A stretch of 64,000 nucleotides of DNA from Shinisaurus crocodilurus (taxonomy: Eukaryota > Chordata > Lepidosauria > Squamata > Shinisauridae), in NCBI GenBank assembly GCA_021292165.1, contig CM037877.1, forward strand, positions 11,337,980 through 11,401,979. The letters are read 5' to 3'. The notes beneath the pieces were generated by a model. That model was not told the origin of the DNA, searched no databases, and saw nothing but the letters and a program-made list of their open reading frames with translations. Below, in pieces: positions 31,238 through 42,413 of this stretch; within the stretch, counting starts at the first letter, position 1; each line of letters begins with the position of its first letter. The position numbers and the translations under genes are program-made.

Positions 31238-31600
31238 AAGTCCTGCTGGATCAGACCCATGGTCCTTGTCGTTGTAGGTAGTAAGGAGAGAGACATGATA
31301 GATGTTGTGGAGAAAGTAGACAGGGAGACATTTTTCTCCCTCTCTCATAATACGAGAACTCAGGGTCCTCCCATGAAGTTAATTGATGGGAGATTCGGGA
31401 CAGATAAAAAGAAGGACTTCTTCATGCAGTGCATAGTTAAACTATGGAGTCCACTTCCAAAGGATGTAGTGATGGCCACCAACCTGATGGCTTTACAAGG
31501 AGATTAGACAGATTCATAGAGGATAAGTCTATCAATAGTTACTAGTCATGATGGCTATATATGACATCCGGTATTGGAGGTAGTATGCCTCTCAAACTAT
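31238..31600 (+). mobile_element. CR1 LINE C-terminal fragment
   Basis: Carries gtggagaaagtagacaggga, cccatgaagttaattgatgg and gacttcttcatgcagtgcat. The frame corresponds to FSLSHNTRTQGPPMKLIDGR with FGTDKKKDFFMQ downstream, as at 62.3 kb. The 5' 25 bp (tcctgctggatcagaccc) is part of an antisense CR1 end, so two pieces may be joined here. Confidence 0.8.
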
Positions 31601-32130
31601 TCTTGGCCCAAATGGAGGGTGCCTGTTTCCTCCTCATCTCACACATGTGGGCCAAGAAGAGCACACCTTCTCACATGATGGCACACCTGCTCTGCCTTCA
31701 ACATCCCAGAATGCCCACATTGGGTTTAATATCCAAATACAACCTGTGCAAGTAATATGCAGTGCTCTCAGTCCCTACCTGTGCTGGCTCCAGAATTCCG
31801 AGGGCCCTTGGGGAAGACTCCCCGAATGGCCCCCGCTCACTCAGTGACTCTACTTCTCACAACCATTGTCACCAACTGTTATTCTACCTCGTCCTCCCTC
31901 TCATCATTGTACCACTTGCTTGCTTGATAGGCAGAGAGCCAGTGAGTGAGTTAGGCATCTCCTGCCCCTCCTTCTCACCACCACCATTGTCAGATCCATG
32001 GCAAGAGGCAGGTGAACAAGCAGACTGCAGTAGTGAAAAGAAGCAGCAAGTCCAGGGGGCTCTTGTCAGTGATGCCAGCCCTGTTCCCCACCATGTGTAT
32101 GAGCTGGGATCTAGGCAACTATTGTTATTT
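31601..32130. other. unassigned sequence
   Basis: A 163-codon open frame (31762-32253) runs out of this segment into the next Sauria SINE, so it is not a gene. The stretch tggctccagaattccgaggg then cccttggggaagac resembles 33557-33600, upstream of an L2 tail, so part may be L2. Confidence 0.4.
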
Positions 32131-32372
32131 ATTTATTTATTATATTTATACCCTGCCTTTTTCCCCCGCAAGGAACCCAAGGTGGCTTACGTAATCCTCC
32201 TCCTCCTCCTCCTCTCCATTTTATCCTCACAACAACCCTGTGGGGTAGGTTAGGCTGAGAGTCAGTGACTGGCCCCAAAGTCATCCAGTGAGTTTCATGG
32301 CCGAGCGGGGACTAGAACCACGGATCTCCCAAGCCCCAGTCCAACACTCTCACCCCTACGCCACACTGGTTA
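32131..32372 (-). mobile_element. Sauria SINE, near full length
   Basis: Minus strand: cagtgtggcgtaggggtgag, ttggactggggcttgggaga, tggttctagtccc, ttgttgtgaggataaaatgg, gcgggggaaaaaggcagggt and an (AATA)n tail. Confidence 0.9.
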
Positions 32373-32439
32373 TAAGATTAGTGGTTTAGAAAACCAGACA
32401 TTCAGATAAACTGACCCTCTCTTTACATACTTATCCTAC

Positions 32440-32935
32440 AAGTGCTGAGCTACACGGGACTTAAATTCAGTTAACATTTTGTCATCGTTGTAAAAAAAGA
32501 AGAAGAAAAATCTCAGCGCAGCATCGCAGATCATGAGTCAGGCCATCGAGTCTGATATGGGCTTGTTTCCCGCCAAGCTCCAATCCCAGGAAGTAGTTGA
32601 GTGTTATGAGTTAATACAGAAAGCCTCAGTGAACGGTTTAATTATGTAGCGTCTAATGTGATAGGTTGAAAGCTTTGCACTCCCCTGGTGGAGTTCACAG
32701 CATAAACAGTAAGGGAATCAACCTTGGTTGCCTGCTTCAACTGGCAGCTGATAAATGAACATAATTCACCGTCATAATTCCAGGCTCTGCATCAGTTCTG
32801 TGGATCCCCCCCCCCCTCGCCGCTCCCATATTAGACTGAGAAACTCTGCTTGGTATAAATGCATTGGGCCCAAGCCATACCTGGTGTAATAGCATTGATG
32901 TAGCACAGAAAAGGTGCAAGCTGTTCAACGCAGAA
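32440..32935. other. repeat-poor stretch, candidate conserved non-coding sequence
   Basis: No repeat or gene recognised. Unique-looking sequence with ggtttaattatgtagcgtct and gctgataaatgaacataatt. A C-run lies at 32809-32817. Confidence 0.25.
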
Positions 32936-32959
32936 TCTGTTGCACTGACTCAGAAGTGG

Positions 32960-33106
32960 GTGGTCTCTCCTTAGTTAGAGGTTTTTAAGGAGGGGGTAGA
33001 CAGCCATCTATCAGGGAAACTGTAGCAGTGGATTTCCTGAATTGGCAAGGGGTTGGACTAGATGAACGTTGAGGTCCCTCCCAACTCTATAATTCTATGA
33101 TTCTAA
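32960..33106 (+). mobile_element. CR1 LINE 3' end
   Basis: Reads agacagccatctatcaggga, gcaaggggttggactagatg, then ctcccaactctataattcta ending in tgattcta. This matches the CR1 3' terminus at 24.6-24.7 kb. Confidence 0.85.
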
Positions 33107-33160
33107 GTTCTTAAACTTTGTCAAGGGAGATGAGCAGAAACACTTGGTATTCCTCTGGAT

Positions 33161-33214
33161 CAGAGACTGGAATGGATTGATTCTGAGCAGAGACTGGAAT
33201 GGATTGATTCTGCA
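33161..33214 (+). repeat. 27-bp tandem duplication
   Basis: The unit cagagactggaatggattga plus ttctgag occurs twice in direct succession, with a one-base difference. Confidence 0.85.
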
Positions 33215-33539
33215 GACCAAACATCCACAGTGTCAGAGGGAGAAATTAATTTGGTTTGCATTTTAATGGGAATGTATCTCATTTGCACTTCCAGAACAAA
33301 TCTGTGAACTGAAACACTGTTATACTTCAGTATTTGCACTTTTCTTAATTTTGTGATTCAGTTGAACAATGCATACAAAAATGAATATACAAGGGGAAGT
33401 GTGCAAAAAATCCATTCATTAATAAAAACAATCTGCAAAAGCATATTATATTCAGAAAAATCACTTGCAAAAATGCAGATTGTGCATCAATTGTTATTTA
33501 TCACAGGCAAATCTTTTTCAAACCAAGGTGTGTGTGTGT

Positions 33540-34040
33540 GTGGGATTGTTTGAAGTTCTCTGCAGTGCTAGCTCCAGGTTTTGAGGGCCCTCTGGGGAAG
33601 ACACCCTCAGTAGGCTACCTGAAAGAGCACCTTCTCCCATACGAGCCTGCGCAGTTCCTCAGATCTTCTGCAGAGGCCCTTCTTTTGAGACCGCTGCCTT
33701 CACAGGTGCATTTGGTGGTGACCAGAGGGAGGGCCTTTTTAGTGGCTGCTCCCAGGTTATGGAACTTCCTCCCAATGAGGCTAGGTTTGCTCCCTCTTTG
33801 ATGTTCCTCCACTCACAGGCAAAAAGTGCTTTATTAAGAAGGCCTTTAACCTGTAAGTGGGTCTGGTGAATTGGGTGCTTTTTTAATAATAATATTTTTG
33901 TTTTGTTTTGTAATGGTTATATTTTATTGCATTTTAATGTATTGTTCTAATCAATTTTAATTAGTTCTGTAAGCTGCCTTGAGTGCCAGTTTTTTTTTTA
34001 TTAGAAAGGCTGGCTACAAATAAAATAAATTAACACATAA
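33540..34040 (+). mobile_element. L2-type LINE C-terminus and 3' UTR
   Basis: The coding remnant reads HLLPYEPAQFLRSSAEALLL and RGRAFLVAAPRLWNFLP, the L2 ORF2 C-terminal pattern 'LRSS....R.F..AAPRLWN.LP'. A frameshift follows, then aagaaggcctttaacc and an AT-rich 3' UTR with agctgccttgagtgcc, the usual L2 end. Confidence 0.8.
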
Positions 34041-34789
34041 ATAAAGAAATAAAGAAATAAGCCCCCTGCCCCTCCCTCAGTGAGTTTCCTTTCTCAGTCT
34101 CATTGTTACCAGCTTCCCTTGCTTTCTTCCTCTTTCTTAGCAACCGTGCTTTCTCCGAGGTCGCAAAAGTGATCCCCCCTCAATTTCCCCTAAAATATCC
34201 ATCCCCCTTGCCAAAATATGGGGGAAATGTTTTTGGTTCCCGCCCCAAAAACCCCCCAAAACAAAACAAAAAAACAAGGAACAATGTTTTTCCCCCAAAG
34301 CTTCAAAATGTCTGGAAATTTTACATCTCTACAAAAAATTGGCTTTCCTTTTTCCACGAGTTCCATAAGGAAAGTTGGTTTCCACCCGAAGTCACATTCT
34401 GGGCGGAGACAGGATGTGAGGTCACCGGGGAGTTCAAGAATCCCATATCAACCTATCTGCATTTCCACGGGGGAACTCTACTTCAGCTTTTGAGGGCTGC
34501 TGCTGAGTCAGGAGCAGCAGGTCCTTTTAACAGCAGAGCATTAAATGCATCGCCAAGCCCTCGAGCTGTTTTAGAATGATAGTGTTACCCAGAGGCTGGA
34601 GCTTTGAAGGTGGCAGGAAGGTGAAAAAGAATACTGGCTTGTTGAAGATTCAGCATCTTTATTGTTTCTAGATTGAATCCTGGTCCATTAAGCAAGGTTT
34701 TTTAATTGGGTAATGCGATTTCAGAAATACGGTGAATAATAAGTTCATTACATCTATTATCCTGCAGATGATTACAAAGAAAAGCGCAC

Positions 34790-34790
<1 letters not shown>
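34041..34790. other. unassigned sequence
   Basis: No gene recognised. The open frame at 34103-34579 has no recognisable domain. A low-complexity aaaacaaaacaaaaaaac tract lies at 34259-34277. Confidence 0.35.

Positions 34791-34792
<2 letters not shown>

Positions 34793-34828
<36 letters not shown>
34793..34828 (+). repeat. (GA)n microsatellite
   Basis: About 17 GA units, inside otherwise unique AT-rich sequence. Confidence 0.95.
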
Positions 34829-34831
<3 letters not shown>

Positions 34832-35116
34832 ATTAAATGAGAGCCCTTTTGTTGCGTTAAATACCTTCTCCCTCTGCCACCACCTTGTAAATCTTTAATC
34901 ACGAAAGATCTCTCCATGAGTCCTGGGCTCTAATAATGAGAAACAAATATGGCAATTGCCAGATGAGCTTCATAATTCTGAAAGAACAATTCATTTATTG
35001 ATTGCATTGGTGTGGAAGGCAAAGAATGACCTACGTGCGGGTAGCTATGATACACTGACTGACTCTGGAACTATGGTGCTGAAGTGGCCAACCCAATATG
35101 GGTATTACGTGACCCA

Positions 35117-35358
35117 GTGTGGCGTCGTGGTGAGTGTGTTGGACTGGGACTCGGGAGATCCGGGTTCTAGTCCCTGCTCGGCCATGAAACTCACTGGGTG
35201 ACTTTGGGCCAGTCACTGCCTCTCAGCCTAACCTACCTCACAGGGTTGTTGTGAGGATAAAATGGAGAGGAGGAGGAGGATTATGTAAGCTGCCTTGGGT
35301 TCCTTTCAGGAAAAAAGGCAGGGTATAAATATAATAAATAAATAAATAAATAAATATG
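35117..35358 (+). mobile_element. Sauria SINE, full length, plus strand
   Basis: Best copy to read directly: agtgtggcgtcgtggtgagt (A-box region), ttggactgggactcgggaga, gggttctagtccc (B box at about 35163-35175), then ctcactgggtgactttgggc, ttgttgtgaggataaaatgg, aggcagggtataaatataat and (AATA)n. The RNA polymerase III boxes and tail are intact in form; activity cannot be judged. Confidence 0.93.
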
Positions 35359-35786
35359 AAGAGTTATGCAGGGGCTTTAGTGGAGCAAGAGAACTGGGTA
35401 ATCTGGAGAGCTGCTAGGTCTGAGAGGTGTAGGCAGCCATCAAGTGATGGAAAGGGTAGAAGGGAAGCATTGAAGGCAGTTGATTTCCAGCCTGCATCAC
35501 TTTCACATGTGTTCATTCGGAAGTCTTTTTTGTCCCATTCATGCATTAAACAGGAAAATATGCTTCTTTTTAAAAGTCATATACGGTAACAATTTGATTT
35601 GAATTTTAAAAAATAATAAATTCACATTTTTGAATGCCATTTGATCACAAACTATGAATTTCCAAACATATTTTCTCTCAAAACGTGTACTTCTGAACAC
35701 AACTTGATATGTTTCTAAGCAGACAACTGCACCGCAAAATTCAGAGAAGTGTCAAATCTGAATGATAATTATTTTATGATCTACAC

Positions 35787-35837
35787 ATTTATTTATTTAT
35801 TACATTTATACCCCACCTTTTTTCCTGCAAGGAACTC
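35787..35837 (-). mobile_element. Sauria SINE tail fragment
   Basis: Only the terminal 50 bp (minus strand: ttccttgcaggaaaaaaggt, ggggtataaatg, AATA tail). Confidence 0.8.
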
Positions 35838-36054
35838 ATGAGTCTGGGAGGTGCCGATCAGGTCACTTGGTAGCAGAATGCACAAAGCTCAAATTCTTCA
35901 AGAATCTCTAGTTGAGCAGGAGCCAAACAGGATCAAGATTAAGATCCATAGAACAAGTCTAGAGTATCAGAACAAGCCAGAGAACCAGGAGAGGCCAGGC
36001 AGATTTCCAGCAGGAGACCTTTATCACCCTTTTGGCCAGCCTGGGTTAGAGGAG

Positions 36055-36262
36055 CTCCTCCGTAGCTCAGTGATAGAGTACATGCTTTGCATGCGGAAGG
36101 TCCCAGGTTTGATTCCCGGCATCTCCAGGTAGGGCATGAAAAACTCCTGCTTGAAATCCCGAAGAGCTGCTGGCCTGCTGCCTGTCAGTGTTGACGACAC
36201 TGGACTAGATGGACCAATGGTCTGACCTGGCAGGCATAAGGCAGCTTCCTATGTTCCTATGA
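36055..36262 (+). mobile_element. tRNA-Ala-like SINE with CR1-like tail
   Basis: The head gctcctccgtagctcagtga, with TAGCTCAGTG as A box (36063) and GGTTTGATTCCC as B box (36107), folds like tRNA-Ala, with TGC in the anticodon position of gctttgcatgc. It is not a tRNA gene: the acceptor pairing is poor and a 140-bp body follows. The tail gacactggactagatggacc to gcagcttcctatgttcctat matches the CR1 subfamily ending at 62.7 kb. Confidence 0.85.
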
Positions 36263-37076
36263 CATCTGGGAACCTTTCACTGCCCAAGGGAAGGAGCTGC
36301 TCTAACCTGAAGCCATCTGGCTCACCACAGGGAGCAACTGTACAGAGTTCTGTGGGTTTGTGGTTCTCATCCTGGCTGCTCCTGACAACAGCTGCTGCAG
36401 CACTGGGATTCTGTGTGTGTCATCTTAATGGATTTTCAAGATTTGAAAGCAGGCTAGAAACCTCAACAAGGCCAGAAGGAAACAGAACCACCCAAACCCC
36501 ATAAGTTATAGGAAGCTTGTATGGCTCTCTATAACAAGATTTGGTGGGCAAAGGTGGGGATGGGAACACAGTGATGTGGGGATTGGGTGGCTGCTACAGT
36601 GGGAGACAGTGGGCAGGATAGGGGCCAAAAGAAGGTGTTGAGGGGTATGGGATGGAGGAGGGAGAGTGAGTTGAAGTTTGCACATATATTCTGATTTTGG
36701 TGATCCATTGTGCATGGTTTGATTTTACACTTATTTACACTGAAACTTATTTACAATTCTGTTGCCCATTCACCCAGTTTGGCGAGATCCTTTTTGGAAC
36801 TGTTTGCAATCTGTTTTCTTTTCTTTCTTTCTTTCTTTTTAACCACACTTAGGTACCACTCACAAACCTGGCCGCCTGACAGCCTATTTCTGATTTGGAT
36901 CATTCATGAACAAATTAAATTGCACTGGTCCCTCTCAACACAGATCCTTGGGGGACCCCAGAGATTACCTCCATCCATTAAAGATCTAGTGGGAGGAAAC
37001 AAGGAATGGAAGGAAAAGGAAAGCCATTTGTTAAGACTAGGGAGAAAAGGAGAAACTATGACAGCCAGCTCTTTCC

Positions 37077-37121
<45 letters not shown>

Positions 37122-37865
37122 CAATGGGGCATCTCACATGCTAGTACTTAAGCATGTGCTTCAGTGATCAGCCCCTTGTAGCCTCTAATTATGCCTGAGA
37201 TTTTGAACTGCCCCGATCTTTAGTATCTAATAAGCTGTATTCTTAGATAAAATATGAAAACCTATTTAAAGCTAGACTTCCACTCCTGATGCCAGAGGAG
37301 AGGCTGAGGGTGTTCAAAAAGTAATGCGGGTGGATGTCCTGAGATTAATGGGAAAACCCACGTCATCTGGGCACTCTGGCAACCGGCCCATTTTTCTGTG
37401 CTTTCCCCATTGCTCTGCTCTCTGGATTACTCACCTTTCTGTGGGTCCCCACCACCTATGCATTCCCTTCTAGTGTGTATTAGGACAGAAGGAACAATGT
37501 GTGAGTTAATTCTAAGCAAAGTGCCTTTAACGCTGTGGAATGATATTATTTTCCCCCTGCAGGGAAATGGGTTTGTTGTGCCAGTTTTCATGTGCTCCTA
37601 GACTCTACAGGACAAAATTCAAAGACAGATAGGTCTTTGTGCACGCAACATTAATTGCCAATTCATGTCATCTTACCCCATATTACAATTTTTAAAAACT
37701 CCAATTCTGGAGCACGAGATTGATTCTATCCATGGTCCAATCCTAAGTCGCTTTTGAAGCCACCATACAGCCTGGCCAAGAGATAGTAGAGAGCTAGAAA
37801 TGTGATGGCCAGTTGGCTATATTTTCCAGCAATCTGAGTTTAAGGTGGAAAGCACTTATTTCTCA
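36263..37865. other. unassigned sequence with a TC microsatellite
   Basis: A (TC)n run of about 19 units lies at 37079-37117. No gene, RNA or repeat end is otherwise recognised. Confidence 0.4.
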
Positions 37866-37866
37866 T

Positions 37867-37868
<2 letters not shown>

Positions 37869-37911
<43 letters not shown>

Positions 37912-37912
37912 G
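37869..37912 (+). repeat. (TAA)n microsatellite
   Basis: About 14 uninterrupted TAA units. Confidence 0.95.
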
Positions 37913-37919
37913 CATAATC

Positions 37920-39480
37920 CAGCCAAAGTTAAGCACTTTCAAGTCCTACTGATTTAAATGGGATGTGTAACTCTCTTGCTGAAACCAAAGGGATGTCAAG
38001 TTCCTTAATATCGGCTAGAACATGCCAATTGTTTTAACTGTGTACGCTGTTTAAAATTGGGCAGTTTCTCAAGCCAACCATGCAAGAAACAAGTTAATGC
38101 ATTTTCCAGAATTTATATTAATATTTGCAATGGTTCTCAATAACGTGCGTTATTGGATTAATTATGATTTCTGATCCACTGTCAAGTTCCGCTAATGCTA
38201 CTGTTAAATATACACTTAAATCTCTTCCTTGACTTAAAACTCCTTACCTTTTGACAGATTGGGCCCTATATGTCAGTCATACTCAATTAACACTTATATT
38301 TACTTGCAGAATGTCTTGTTTAATTTTTCCTGAGCACCTTATTTCATCTTTTGACCATCCTGAAAGACCTCATGAAAGACTTCTTTCCTTCCTTCCCTCT
38401 CCCATTTGAAATTGAATTGTGCAACACACGAAGAACCATCCTTAAACCGGTCACAGAATGGGTGGATTCTTCCCCCCCCTTAATTTCAGCAAAGCTACAC
38501 ATTCAATCCCCACCGATTACTCTGTGCGCTTTTGTAATGCATGGCCTGCAGGCAGGAGGGCCCCTGAGCCACAACAGTAGGTAAAACAAATTACTAGGAT
38601 TCTCAGTTGTCTGCGGGGAAGGCTAAGCTATCTTCCGCCGGGGGACTTAATAGTCTCTGTGTAGCTGTACCAAGCGTAGGGGCCTCCCTGCTTGGGATTC
38701 GACATCTGCTACAAAATTATTTTGTCTCCAAGTTCCCTCTTCGGGATTCCTTGCAGGGAAGGAACAGCCTGGACTGCAGGTGTACCCTGGAGTTCCACAC
38801 CCCAGGCCTTCACCGCACAGTTGTCAAGGCACAATGGGCCCATCTCGTCTCTGTGCGAACCCATCGTCTGCTTTGTTCTGTTTTAAGCTGTCCCCAAGGA
38901 GTCTCCGCTTGACAATAGGCACCTCGAGAAGCTGGAGCCCCCTTTTATGTTTGTGTTGCCAAAAAAAAGAAGCAGCATCTGCTTAAGGTCTAGCGCTGGA
39001 AGTGGCTCTATTCAACCCGACGTGTTCTTTTTTAATTGCTCCTTCCATTGCCGGGGAAGAATGTGACACATTTTGTGTCCCGAAAGCAAATCAAACGAAG
39101 TTTATCCTTGTTTAGCAAATATTGTGTAGTGCCACTTCTGGTGAGTGCCCGCCCGCCCCCGCCCCCCTTTCCATTACCCAGTGCTCTTTGTCCCCCAATG
39201 CTTGTCTGATTTATAATTAAGTGAGTACGGATGGTGACAAACGCGGTAAAAGCACTTTGATTAAATTGATACCTTCTGACTCTGACTCAAGCTCTCTTGG
39301 CCCAGTTCTGATCCCGGTTCAACGTGAAAGGATTGCATTAAAACAACTGCTACTTAATCATTCATTCAGCTCCAATCTCTCACAGTGCAGGGAGTAGATC
39401 CCTGTTTACCCAGATCAATCTTATGGTTTTGTCTCTGTTTAGCTTTTCCTTATGGGGAGACTTTTGGGGATGCCATTTTT
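37920..39480. other. repeat-poor stretch, candidate conserved non-coding sequence
   Basis: Among the longest stretches without a recognised transposable element. It includes cgtgcgttattggattaatt then atgatttctg (about 38144-38173) and atttataattaagtgagtac (39210-39229). No exon-like open frame with splice sites is convincing. Confidence 0.3.
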
Positions 39481-39497
39481 AAAAAATTGTTTTCGTA

Positions 39498-39587
39498 GGC
39501 TACAATCCTATAGAAACTTACCTGAGAGCAAGCCCCATTGAACTCAGTGGAGCTTAGTTCTGAGTAGACACACATGGGATTGCACTG
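39498..39587. mobile_element. short TIR element, 'CAATCCTAT' family
   Basis: Opens ggctacaatcctatag and closes catgggattgcactgc. The centre is an imperfect palindrome around agccccattgaactcagtgg. It is complementary in its ends and non-coding. Confidence 0.65.
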
Positions 39588-40244
39588 CTTGTGTGTTTAC
39601 AGGTCCATTAGAAGTGTCAGTGTCTATGTTTCAGCACTGCTGGCCTCCACAAAAACTGAATGGGCATTGGGAAGGAGGAATCTGTCACTTACCTTTTCTC
39701 ATTTTTTCCAGTCTTAACTTTGGTTCGTCTCAAACTTTGAGAATTTCTCCAATCTTAAGTTCAGTCATCCTGAACTTTGAGAACTTTTTAAAAAGTTCAC
39801 ATGGAAATTCACAAGCATTTGTGTGCACGTCTCTCCTGATACATGCCTTTTTGTATGGATTTATGCCTAATATTCACATTTCTGGCAAACAATTTTCCTT
39901 ATAATGCCTTCTTGAACAGATTGCTAGGCTCCCTAATATAGGCATATTTGTATGTTTTATTTTGTTTTTAATTGGAGAACCTCATCACAGAATTCTGAGA
40001 AGTGTGAACTCAGAATGCAAACTGACAACTTTCTCCACCCACCTGTGCTCCTTCCTCAACTTGACGAAACTCCCATTTTAGTTGTATGTTTGTGTTTTAT
40101 AGTTTTGTATGTGGTTTTATAATAACTAAATAAAATTTATTTTAAAAAAAGGGAAAGAAACTTCCAAACCCAAGTGCCCTCAGGCGGGTGGGGCGGGAAG
40201 CAGGAAAGTGCCCATAAAAGGCAACTGCACTAACTGAATGAATG

Positions 40245-41015
40245 AATATATTTATTACGGTCAACGACCAGCTCCCAATAATAAAACAGTATCAAATATA
40301 CAAACATATAACATACAAAGCACCATTATAACAATAATACATTCCAAGGTGTATAAAATTTATATCAGATTTTAAAAAAACACACAAAAAAACACACCAT
40401 AACCAGGGTAAAGGATCACTGTCTTAACAAGGAAGTGCGGCAAGCTATGGCAGCTGTACAAAATTTGGCCACTTTATTAGTAATAGAGGGGATCTGGTCA
40501 GAAAGTAGCAGCAGTATGTAATGATCTTCTGATCTACTTGGGAATTTACATAAAATAGGTAAAATAAGTTCTCTGCGAATGTCCCGATAGAAGGAACAGT
40601 ATAAAAGAACATGACCCACGGATTCAACTTCCCCATTATTACAGGGACAGAGACGGTCCTGGAAAGGTATTCCTTGATATCTCCCCTCCAAAAGCATGGA
40701 AGGCAAGACATTAAATCGGGCCAAAGTAAAAGCTTTTCTGAGCTTGGGAAAAGTTAAATTGGCCAGATATGAACGGGGGTCAAAAATCTTATTACCTATC
40801 CCACTAAATTTGGGCAATGTACTTAAATGATCTTGTAATTCTATATCCCAGATTCTCTGCTTAACAACTGCTTTGGCTTTGGAGTAACCCAGCGCTATTA
40901 AGATGTTGGGGGAGAGTCCCATTAATAACAGTTCTTTAAGCAGGTGCCTTTTCCACTTCGATTGAAAGGAGTCCAACAGAATCAGTGGTGCAAGTCCTAC
41001 TGGTGAAAAAACAAG
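40245..41015 (-). mobile_element. 5'-truncated LINE, minus strand
   Basis: The element's 3' end is at the low coordinate, where gaatgaatgaatatatttat (an ATTC-type tail on the minus strand) is followed by an A/T-rich 3' UTR. The coding remnant occupies 40416-40976. It breaks off near 41015, just before a Sauria SINE. Confidence 0.75.
40416..40976 (-). pseudogene. LINE ORF2 C-terminus with Cys-His motif
   Basis: An uninterrupted frame of about 186 codons, the longest retrotransposon frame in the window. It contains RLCPCNNGEVESVGHVLLYC (Cys-X-Cys-X9-His-X4-Cys), a zinc-binding-like motif found near the C-terminus of several non-LTR retrotransposon ORF2 proteins. Upstream is RKAFTLARFNVLPSMLLEGR. 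No reverse transcriptase or endonuclease part remains. The clade is uncertain (an R2/R4, Tx1 or Vingi-like origin are all possible). The frame being open over its whole length suggests fairly recent insertion. Confidence 0.65.
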
Positions 41016-41059
41016 TTAACTGTAAATGTAATGCTACTAGCGATTGCAACAGGAGGTCT

Positions 41060-41188
41060 AGCCTAACCTAGCTCACAGGGTTGTTGTGAGGATAAAATGG
41101 AGAGGTGGGAGATTATGTAAGCCGCCTTGGGTTCCTTGAAGGAAAAAAGGTGGGGTATAAATATAATAAATAAATAAATAAATACCAA
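41060..41188 (+). mobile_element. Sauria SINE, 3' half
   Basis: ctagctcacagggttgttgt, gaggataaaatggagaggtg, gccgccttgggttccttgaa and an (AATA)n tail. The tRNA-like head is lost. Confidence 0.88.
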
Positions 41189-41454
41189 CAACATGGCCGG
41201 CGGTGAAAAGAAGCAGAAGAAGGAAGAGAGACATTTAGGTTGGGATAGGAAGTGGGTGGTTGCACTCTATCGAAGGGCACAATCCTATCAGGATGCCCGT
41301 TCGTCCCCGAGCTTGGAGGCTTACGGGCATCCAGTGCAGAGTGGGAGGGGCGGCAGAGAGGCGATCTTCTTCACCTACCCGTCCTCCCGCTCTGCATTTT
41401 CGCTAGATGGGCTTTTTTGGCTGTCTAGCTGGAGTGTCTCGGAGGGGGAGGGAA

Positions 41455-42200
41455 CAGGAGTGGGCAATCCGCTGGGACCCGACCCGCCTCCACCTTGGCG
41501 GAAGCTGCTGCTGCTGCTGCGCTTGCCGAGCCGGGCCAAAAACCGGCGAGCATCCCTCGCCACAGTCGCCAGATGTCCGAGTTCCCGGCGGCGGGCCACT
41601 GTTTATGTAGAAAATGCCTTAACATCTGTCCAAGGCGGCCACCATTTGTGTAACTTGAGCAAATTGTGGCTGCTTTTCACGTATTTTAACGCATTTTCTC
41701 TGTAAACAGCGGCCTGCCAGGCAGGGACGTAGGCTTCTCAATTTCTCGGGGGGGAACAGCTGGTTGCTTGGAGGGGGCTTTGCCAATTCTGGGAAATCCC
41801 ATGGGGCATTGCCCCCCCCCTGGAAAACCCAGAGGGGGCTTGAGCCCCCCCGTAGTTTACACCCCTGTTCTCCCCCTTCTCTTCCCTGCTCTTTCCTACA
41901 CACTTTCTTCCACACCTCTCTCACACACACACACACACTCCCTGGAGTTAATTCAAATTGCCCCCCAAACACATAAAAGCTGGTTTGCAGGAGGGGGCTT
42001 TGCCAATTCTGGGAAATCCCAGAGGGGGCTTGAGCCTCCCCCGTAGTTTATGCCCCTGCTGCCAGGAACCCAGGCCAGAAGTCACTTTCCTGGGTTGACT
42101 CCTGAGAAGGCGAGTCAACGCTGGGGAAGAGGTAAGCGGGATGGAATTCAGGGGGTTGAGCCCAGCTAGTCCACCAGATTTTTCACCCCCTGAATGAGGG
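41455..42200 (+). mobile_element. palindromic hAT-like element split by another hAT-like insertion
   Basis: Left end CAGGAGTGGGCAATCC with gggacccgacccgcctccac, then central hairpin arms gtttatgtagaaaatgcc and gcattttctctgtaaacagc. After the insertion at 41722-42058 it resumes with ggaacccaggccagaagtca, tgactcctgagaaggcgagt and a degraded end. The right TIR is not readable. It is non-coding. Confidence 0.8.
41722..42058 (+). mobile_element. 337-bp hAT-like element nested in the palindromic element
   Basis: Ends CAGGGACGTA and TATGCCCCTG (TIR 8/10). Both flanks read ctgccagg (41714-41721 and 42059-42066), a perfect 8-bp TSD, and the host sequence continues across. Inside, the segment gagggggctttgccaattct with gggaaatccc occurs twice, separated by a C-rich part and an (AC)n run. 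It is non-coding. Confidence 0.92.
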
Positions 42201-42413
42201 ATGGAGGCTGGAGCGGCTATAGGACACCTCATATCCTGGCCTCCCCGGTCTCCTAACCCCTTTTACGCCTCTTCAAGGTTGCTTTCCTGACCTGGGAAGG
42301 CAGCCGCTGTGGTTCTTTCCATACCAGGTGTGTGTGTTCAGAGCTGGGAATCCAAAAAGATCCTATGGCCCCTCAGACACTGTCTAGGTGCCACAGGATC
42401 GCTCCCTCTAAGG

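Noticed and set aside
31762..32253. 163-codon open frame
   Set aside because: Its last third is antisense Sauria SINE sequence; the rest has no known motif.
36057..36125. tRNA-Ala gene
   Set aside because: Internal boxes are present, but acceptor pairing is poor and a SINE body and CR1-type tail follow; similar heads recur at 17.1 and 58.2 kb.
41193..41705. 170-codon open frame starting MAGGEKKQKKEE
   Set aside because: It begins at a Sauria SINE tail and ends in the palindromic hAT-like element, with no conserved domain.
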